In this document: positions 59,256 through 64,000 of the stretch, in pieces
Layout: each line of letters starts with the position of its first letter
Position numbering within the stretch: position 1 is the stretch's first letter
Assembly: GCF_036788415.1 (NCBI RefSeq)
Contig: NZ_DAIQNN010000006.1
Coordinates: forward strand, 1-64,000
Reading direction: 5' to 3'
From: Rubrimonas sp036788415
GTDB lineage: Bacteria; Pseudomonadota; Alphaproteobacteria; Rhodobacterales; Rhodobacteraceae
Length of the DNA stretch: 64,000 bases
Notes under the pieces: model-generated
Databases searched by the model: none
What the model saw: the letters and a program-made list of their open reading frames with translations, nothing else
What the model was told of the DNA's origin: nothing
Position numbers and translations under genes: made by a program

Positions 59256-62200
59256 CTATTCCGCCGCCTGCAGGGTCGGCGCGCCGCCCTCGGAGAACGC
59301 CGCCCACAGCGCCGCCCGCCGCTGCGAAACCCGCTCCACCGCCGCCGCCTTGACATGCCCGAAGCCGCGCAGCTGCTGCGGGAGCTCTGCGATCCCGACG
59401 GCGAGGGCGTGCGTCTCGGGGCGCATTTCGCGGTTCAGCCGGTCGATCTCGGCGAGGAACTCGCCGATCATCCGCCGCTCCATGCGCCGCTCCGCCGTCC
59501 AGCCGAACGGATCGAGCGGCGTTCCCCGCAGAACCTTGCCGTAGCGCAGGACCTTGAAGACCGCGCCCATCCACGGCCCGAAGCGCAGCTTGCGGGGCCG
59601 CCCGTCCGGGCCTTTCGGCGCGATCAGCGGCGGGGCGAGGTGATAGTCGATCCGCCGCACGCCCTCGAATTGCGCCGCCACCGCCGGCTCAAGCGTCTCG
59701 GCGTGCAGCCGCGCCACCTCGTATTCGTCCTTGTAGGCCATCAGCTTGAACAGGCTGCGGGCGACCGCCTCGGCGTATCCGCCCCCCCGAGGCGCGATCC
59801 GCGCCTCCGCGTCGCGCGCCGCCTCGACGGCGCGCGCGAAGCGCATCGCCCAGCGCCGGCTCTGGTAGCGGGTGAGAAGCGCCGACCTGAGGGCGACCAT
59901 CTCGTCGAAGGTCCGCGCCGGCTGCGCCTCGGGCGCGGTCGCCGACGCCTTGGGGTCGAGGAGCGCCCAGCGCCCGATCTCGAAGGCGCGCAGATTGGCC
60001 TCCACCTGCGCGCCGTTGATCTCGATGGCGCGCCTCAGCGCTTCGCGCGACAGGGGGACGAGACCGGCCTGCCACGCCGCGCCCAGCAGCAGCACATTGG
60101 CGAATTGCGTGTCGCCCAGATGCGCCTGCGCGAGCGCAGTGGCGTCGAGCCAGCGCGCCTCAGCCGCCCGCGCCTCGACCGCCTTGCGCAGCCGCGACGC
60201 AGGCAGTCTGAAATCGGGGTCGCGCGTGAAGGCGCCGGTGACGATCTCGCGGCTGCTCGCCACGGCCCGGGCGCGCCCCGGCGCCATGCAGGCCAGCGTC
60301 TCCGCGCCGCCCGTCACCACCAGATCGCCGCCGATCACCGCATCCGCCTCGCCGGCGGCGACGCGGATCGCGCTGAGATCGGAAGGCTTCTCCGCGATGC
60401 GGACATGGATGCGCACCGCGCCGCCCTTCTGCGCCAGCCCCGCCATCTGCATCTCACCCGCGCCCTTGCCCTCCAGATGCGCCGCCATCGAGATCAGCGC
60501 GCCCAGCGTCACGACGCCCGTTCCGCCGACGCCTGTGATCACAATGTTCCACGAGCCCCGGATTGCGGGGAGCCTCGCCTCGGGCAGGTCTGGTGGGGAA
60601 ACGTCGCCGCCGGCCCGCCGGCGCAGCTTGGCGCCATGCAGGGTGACGAAACTCGGGCAGAAGCCCGCGACGCAGGAGAAATCCTTGTTGCAGGCGGACT
60701 GGTCGATCTCGCGCTTGCGCCCGAATTCCGTCTCGAGCGGCAGGATCGCGACGCAGTTGGACTGCACGCCGCAATCGCCGCAGCCTTCGCAGACGGCGGG
60801 GTTGATGAACAGCCGCCGGTCCGGATCTGGGAAGGCGCCGCGCTTGCGGCGGCGGCGCTTCTCGGCGGCGCAGGTCTGGACATAGACCAGCGCTGAGACG
60901 CCCGGATGCGCGGCCAGTTCGCGCTGCACGGCGTCGAGGGCGTCGCGGGTCTCGGCGCGCACGCCCTTCGGCAGACGTGCGCGGTCGAAATCCTCCTTGT
61001 CGTCGTAGAGCGCCACGACCTTCTCCACCCCCATCGCGCGCAGTTCGGCGCAGATGCGGTAGGGGTCGAGCCCGCCTTCGGTCTTTTGCCCGCCGGTCAT
61101 CGCGACGGCGTCGTTGAACAGAACCTTGAAGGTGATCGGCGCGTTCGCCGCCAGCGCCGCGCGGATCGCCAGGACGCCGCTGTGATTGTAGGTGCCGTCG
61201 CCGAGATTCTGGAAGACATGCGGTCGGGTGGAGAAATGCCGCTCGCCGATCCAGTTGGCGCCCTCCGCTCCCATATGGGTGAAGCCTTCGGTGTCGCGGT
61301 CCATCCACTGCACCATGTAGTGGCAGCCGATGCCGGCATATGCGCGCGCGCCTTCGGGGATGCGGGTGGAGGTGTTGTGCGGACAGCCGGCGCAGAACCA
61401 CGGCTTGCGCTCGGCGAGGTCCGGTGCGGCCCCGGCCTCGGCGAGGGCGCGCAACTCGGCGAGGCGGGCGCGCAGGGCGGGTGTCGCCCGCCCCTCGCCC
61501 TCCAGCACCCGCCCGAGCGACAACGCGACGCCGACGGGGTCGAGCGCCATCTTGGCGGAGAACAGCACCGCCCCCGCCTCGTCCTTCCAGCCGACGACGC
61601 GGGGGCGGGCGGGCAGGTTGTAGAGCGCCTCCTTGAGCTGGGTCTCGATCAGCGCGCGCTTTTCCTCGACGACGACGACGAGGTCGAGTCCTTCGGCCCA
61701 CTGCCGCAGCGCGACCGTCTCCAGCGGCCAGACCATGCCGACTTTCCAGACCGTTATCCCGATTTCTTCGAGTGCGGGCTCGTCGAGCCCGAGCAAGTCG
61801 AGCGCATGACTCACGTCGAGCCAGCTCTTGCCGGCGGCGGCGATCCCGATGCGGGCGCCGGGCGCCCCATGGGTGCGACGGTCGAGCCCGTTTGCGCGCG
61901 CGAAGGCCTGCGCCGCGAAGCGCTTGACATCGTGCATCCGCGCTTCCTGCGCCTGAGGCGTATCGCCGAGGCGGATCGAGACGCCCTCGGGCGGCGGCGC
62001 CCAGTCGGTCGGGAGCGCGACGGTCACGCGGTGCGGGTCGCCGTCGACGACTTCCACCACCTCCACGGTGTCCTTGACGCATTTGAGGCCGACCCAGAGC
62101 CCGGAGAACCGGCTGAGCGCCCAGCCGAGGATCGCGAAGTCCAGCACGTCCTGCACGCCTGCGGGGCTCAGCACCGGGATCATCGCGTCCATCATCGCGA

Positions 62201-62681
62201 GATCGGACTGGTGGCAGGTGGTGGAGCTCTCGCAGGTGTGGTCGTCGCCCATCACGGCGAGCACGCCGCCGAGCGGGGCGGTTCCGGCGAGATTGGCGTG
62301 GCGCAAGGCGTCGCCCGAGCGGTCGACCCCCGGACCCTTGCCGTACCAGAGCGCGAACACGCCCTCGACGCGCCCCTCGCCGCGCAGATGCGCCTGCTGC
62401 GTCCCCCAGCAGGCGGTCGCCGCTAGGTCCTCGTTGAGCCCGCCCTCGAAGACGATCCCCGCCGCCGCGAGCTGCGCGCGCGCGCCCATCATGGTCTGAT
62501 CGACCGCCCCGAGCGGCGAGCCGCGATATCCCGTGGCGTAGCCGGCGGTGGACAGGCCGGCGGCCCGGTCGCGGGCCGCCTGCGTCAGCATGGCGCGCGT
62601 CAGCGCCTGCACGCCGGAGAGCAGCACCGGCGACTTCGCGAGATCGAAGCGGTCGCGCAGCGACACGTCCCGCAGATCCAT
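59256..62681 (-). CDS. fused indolepyruvate:ferredoxin oxidoreductase (IorA-IorB type)
   Basis: 1141 residues joining the alpha and beta parts. The pyrimidine-binding region (TAGYATGYRGSPLG), TPP domain (CAGCPHNTST, GIGCHYMVQWM, NLGDGTYNHSG), a ferredoxin-like cluster region (CEGCGDCGVQSNC, then CNKDFSC and GFCPSF), a gamma/POR domain (GVGGTGVVTLGALI) and a C-terminal DUF6537-type tail are all seen. It converts aryl pyruvates to aryl-acyl-CoA with ferredoxin reduction, in aromatic amino acid breakdown. The ATG has GGAGG 7 nt upstream; a TTG two codons before sits on the ribosome site. Confidence 0.93.
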   Translation of the reverse strand: MDLRDVSLRDRFDLAKSPVLLSGVQALTRAMLTQAARDRAAGLSTAGYATGYRGSPLGAVDQTMMGARAQLAAAGIVFEGGLNEDLAATACWGTQQAHLRGEGRVEGVFALWYGKGPGVDRSGDALRHANLAGTAPLGGVLAVMGDDHTCESSTTCHQSDLAMMDAMIPVLSPAGVQDVLDFAILGWALSRFSGLWVGLKCVKDTVEVVEVVDGDPHRVTVALPTDWAPPPEGVSIRLGDTPQAQEARMHDVKRFAAQAFARANGLDRRTHGAPGARIGIAAAGKSWLDVSHALDLLGLDEPALEEIGITVWKVGMVWPLETVALRQWAEGLDLVVVVEEKRALIETQLKEALYNLPARPRVVGWKDEAGAVLFSAKMALDPVGVALSLGRVLEGEGRATPALRARLAELRALAEAGAAPDLAERKPWFCAGCPHNTSTRIPEGARAYAGIGCHYMVQWMDRDTEGFTHMGAEGANWIGERHFSTRPHVFQNLGDGTYNHSGVLAIRAALAANAPITFKVLFNDAVAMTGGQKTEGGLDPYRICAELRAMGVEKVVALYDDKEDFDRARLPKGVRAETRDALDAVQRELAAHPGVSALVYVQTCAAEKRRRRKRGAFPDPDRRLFINPAVCEGCGDCGVQSNCVAILPLETEFGRKREIDQSACNKDFSCVAGFCPSFVTLHGAKLRRRAGGDVSPPDLPEARLPAIRGSWNIVITGVGGTGVVTLGALISMAAHLEGKGAGEMQMAGLAQKGGAVRIHVRIAEKPSDLSAIRVAAGEADAVIGGDLVVTGGAETLACMAPGRARAVASSREIVTGAFTRDPDFRLPASRLRKAVEARAAEARWLDATALAQAHLGDTQFANVLLLGAAWQAGLVPLSREALRRAIEINGAQVEANLRAFEIGRWALLDPKASATAPEAQPARTFDEMVALRSALLTRYQSRRWAMRFARAVEAARDAEARIAPRGGGYAEAVARSLFKLMAYKDEYEVARLHAETLEPAVAAQFEGVRRIDYHLAPPLIAPKGPDGRPRKLRFGPWMGAVFKVLRYGKVLRGTPLDPFGWTAERRMERRMIGEFLAEIDRLNREMRPETHALAVGIAELPQQLRGFGHVKAAAVERVSQRRAALWAAFSEGGAPTLQAAE

Positions 62682-62724
62682 GTCCAACCCTCCCGATTGC
62701 GGCTTCGCCGTCTTGTCCTTTTTA

Positions 62725-62738
62725 AGGTAAGCTTAACT
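62725..62738. promoter_or_regulatory. AT-rich imperfect palindrome between divergent genes
   Basis: AGGTAAGCTTAACT is a 14-bp imperfect palindrome centred on AAGCTT (12 of 14 matched), inside a TTAAGGT...ACCTAA frame. It stands out as AT-rich in the 134-nt spacer between the oxidoreductase and the Tat-exported hydrolase. It may be an operator or promoter; no cognate regulator gene is adjacent. Confidence 0.35.
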
Positions 62739-62815
62739 GACCTAATCCGCAAGCTCCGTTGCACCACGCCTCGGCGGAGCTATCTCGAAGACAGTTCGTG
62801 GAAAGGGCGCAGGTC

Positions 62816-63760
62816 ATGACGCGACGGGACATTCTGAAAGCCGGCGCCGCTGGCGCGCTGGCCGCCGGCGGCGCGGTCGCGGCGACCGGCGAGCCGGCGG
62901 CGCGCGCGGAGGCGACGCATCCGCCGATTGGCCGATTCGTCGAAGCGGCCGGGGTCCAGCTGCATTACGTCGAGGCCGGCGAGGGGCCGCCCGTCGTCCT
63001 GATCCACGGCGCGAGCGGCAATCTGCGCGATTTCAGCTTCGACCTGCTCGACCGGATGGCGCGGGCGGGTTTCCGCGCCATCGCCTTCGACCGCCCCGGC
63101 TTCGGCTACAGCGGGCGCCCCGCCGGCGCCGACGACCCCGCGATCCAGGCGCGCATCCTGATCGCAGGCGCGCGCGCGCTCGGCGCCCTGCCCGCCATCG
63201 CGCTCGGCCATTCCTATGGCGGAGCCGTCGCGATGGCCTGGGCGACGCAGGCGTCGCAAACGCTGCGCGGCGCCGTCGTCGTCGCCGGGGCGACGCTGCC
63301 CTGGGGCGGCGACGCCGGACTGCTCTACAATCTCGGCGCGCGTCCGGTGCTGGGGGGGCTGGTGCGCCGGACCGTGGGGCTGCTGGTGGACGAGGACGCG
63401 CCCGACGCGCTTGTGTCCCGCATCTTCCGCCCCGACCGCGCGCCCGAGGGCTATGCGAGCCATATCGGCGTCGGCCTAGCCCTGCGCCCGGAGACTTTCC
63501 GCGCCAATGCGGCGGACCTTCACGCGCTGAACGGGCATCTCGAACGCCTCGCGCCCCGCTACGCCGAACTCGACCTGCCGCTGGAGGTGCTGCACGGGAC
63601 CGCCGACCAGACGGTCTGGGCGGACGTCCACGCCATCCCTCTCGCGCGTCAGGCGCCGCGCGCCCGGCTGACCCTGCTCGAGGGCGTCGGCCACATGCCC
63701 CATCACGCAGCGCCCGACGCCGTGGTCGCCGCCGCCCTGCGCCTGCGCGGGGACGGCTGA
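62816..63760 (+). CDS. Tat-exported alpha/beta hydrolase
   Basis: 314 residues. MTRRDILKAGAAGALAAGGA is a twin-arginine signal. The mature part has LIHGASGN (oxyanion loop), GHSYGG with nucleophile Ser133, HGTADQTV with the acid, and VGHMPHH with the catalytic His. An aromatic/aliphatic ester or haloalkane-like substrate is possible; not determined. The ATG fits the Tat signal; an upstream extension of 19 residues would bury it. Confidence 0.85.
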   Translation: MTRRDILKAGAAGALAAGGAVAATGEPAARAEATHPPIGRFVEAAGVQLHYVEAGEGPPVVLIHGASGNLRDFSFDLLDRMARAGFRAIAFDRPGFGYSGRPAGADDPAIQARILIAGARALGALPAIALGHSYGGAVAMAWATQASQTLRGAVVVAGATLPWGGDAGLLYNLGARPVLGGLVRRTVGLLVDEDAPDALVSRIFRPDRAPEGYASHIGVGLALRPETFRANAADLHALNGHLERLAPRYAELDLPLEVLHGTADQTVWADVHAIPLARQAPRARLTLLEGVGHMPHHAAPDAVVAAALRLRGDG

Positions 63761-63771
63761 GCGCGCGCCGC

Positions 63772-64000
63772 TCAGTCGAGCAGCGGCACCACCGCCTGCG
63801 GGTCCCAACTGAGGCGCACCACGTCTTCCCAGACGATGTTCTGCCCGCCGAGCCGCACGCGGTTGGTGCGCGCGACCTTGGCGATCCCGCCGCCCTTCAG
63901 CCGCACGCGGTAGATCGACATGTCGCCGAGATAGGCGATGTCCTCGACCACGCCGTCGACGACATTTTCGGGGTGGGGTTGCGCGTCGTCGCGCTTCTCG
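63772..64000 (-). CDS. polyamine-type ABC transporter ATP-binding protein, C-terminal end (partial)
   Basis: The last 75 residues of a protein that continues beyond the window. GVVEDIAYLGDMSIYRVRL, then VARTNRVRLGGQNIVWEDVVRLSW and the closing DPQAVVPLLD, match the TOBE_2 domain at the end of PotA/PotG-type ATPases (spermidine/putrescine importers). Walker motifs are not in view. Its stop lies 11 nt beyond the convergent hydrolase gene's stop. Confidence 0.75.
   Translation of the reverse strand, partial: EKRDDAQPHPENVVDGVVEDIAYLGDMSIYRVRLKGGGIAKVARTNRVRLGGQNIVWEDVVRLSWDPQAVVPLLD

Overview
The window is a gene-dense stretch of very GC-rich DNA from an alphaproteobacterium, most likely a member of or close to the Rhodobacterales. 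The lineage is inferred from an ATP12-type F1-ATPase assembly chaperone, a complex I NDUFS4-like accessory subunit, the YcjX/DUF697 pair, a DUF3611 membrane protein, a fused 4TM-12TM TRAP permease with a TAXI receptor, and an alphaproteobacterial-type phn cluster. No phage genes, insertion sequences or CRISPR arrays were seen. Most genes sit in tight same-strand runs with ATGA/GTGA stop-start overlaps.

Layout. 1-6.2 kb: tRNA-Ser(CGA), then a minus-strand run of membrane and lipid genes (GntP permease, patatin phospholipase, MFS exporter, AI-2E-type permease, DUF1269 and DUF3611 proteins). 6.4-8.7 kb: an overlapping pair of predicted hydrolases, one with a permuted papain-like motif order and one an acid-ceramidase-like Ntn hydrolase. 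8.8-16.4 kb: gyrA, an iron/B12-type ABC importer and purL. 16.4-19.3 kb: a long FAD/Fe-S 2-hydroxyacid (D-lactate type) dehydrogenase. 19.5-25.3 kb: a complete Isp-type (group 1e-like) [NiFe]-hydrogenase operon, hynD-hupH-hynS-isp1-isp2-hynL. 25.5-29.0 kb: a three-subunit type B (b558 family) succinate dehydrogenase/fumarate reductase operon. 29.2-33.1 kb: TRAP-TAXI transporter and a methyltransferase. 33.2-34.4 kb: icd. 34.5-43.4 kb: C-P lyase cluster, phnF / phnGHIJKLN plus a LysM protein / a 2H phosphoesterase (DUF1045) / phnM. 43.4-53 kb: housekeeping and regulatory genes (ATP12, HAD phosphatase, YcjX, DUF697 protein, a soluble histidine kinase, flavin reductase, GNAT, an orphan ABC ATPase). 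53.3-59.2 kb: NDUFS4-like gene, tRNA-Arg(TCT), then dacF-tmk-holB-tatD-PhnP-like MBL gene-AEC carrier. 59.3-64 kb: fused indolepyruvate:ferredoxin oxidoreductase, a Tat-exported alpha/beta hydrolase and the end of a polyamine-type ABC ATPase.

How the genes work together. The most notable region is 19.5-29.1 kb. A membrane-linked uptake hydrogenase lies next to a quinone-linked succinate/fumarate enzyme, and each operon has a CRP/FNR-family site (TTG-N8-CAA) upstream. This would suit H2-driven quinone reduction, possibly with fumarate as acceptor, under low oxygen. That link is inference from gene content and motifs. The phn cluster encodes the C-P lyase core without a phosphonate importer in the window, has a clear HutC-type operator (GTCTAGAC) between phnF and phnG, and carries a LysM gene fused translationally to phnN.
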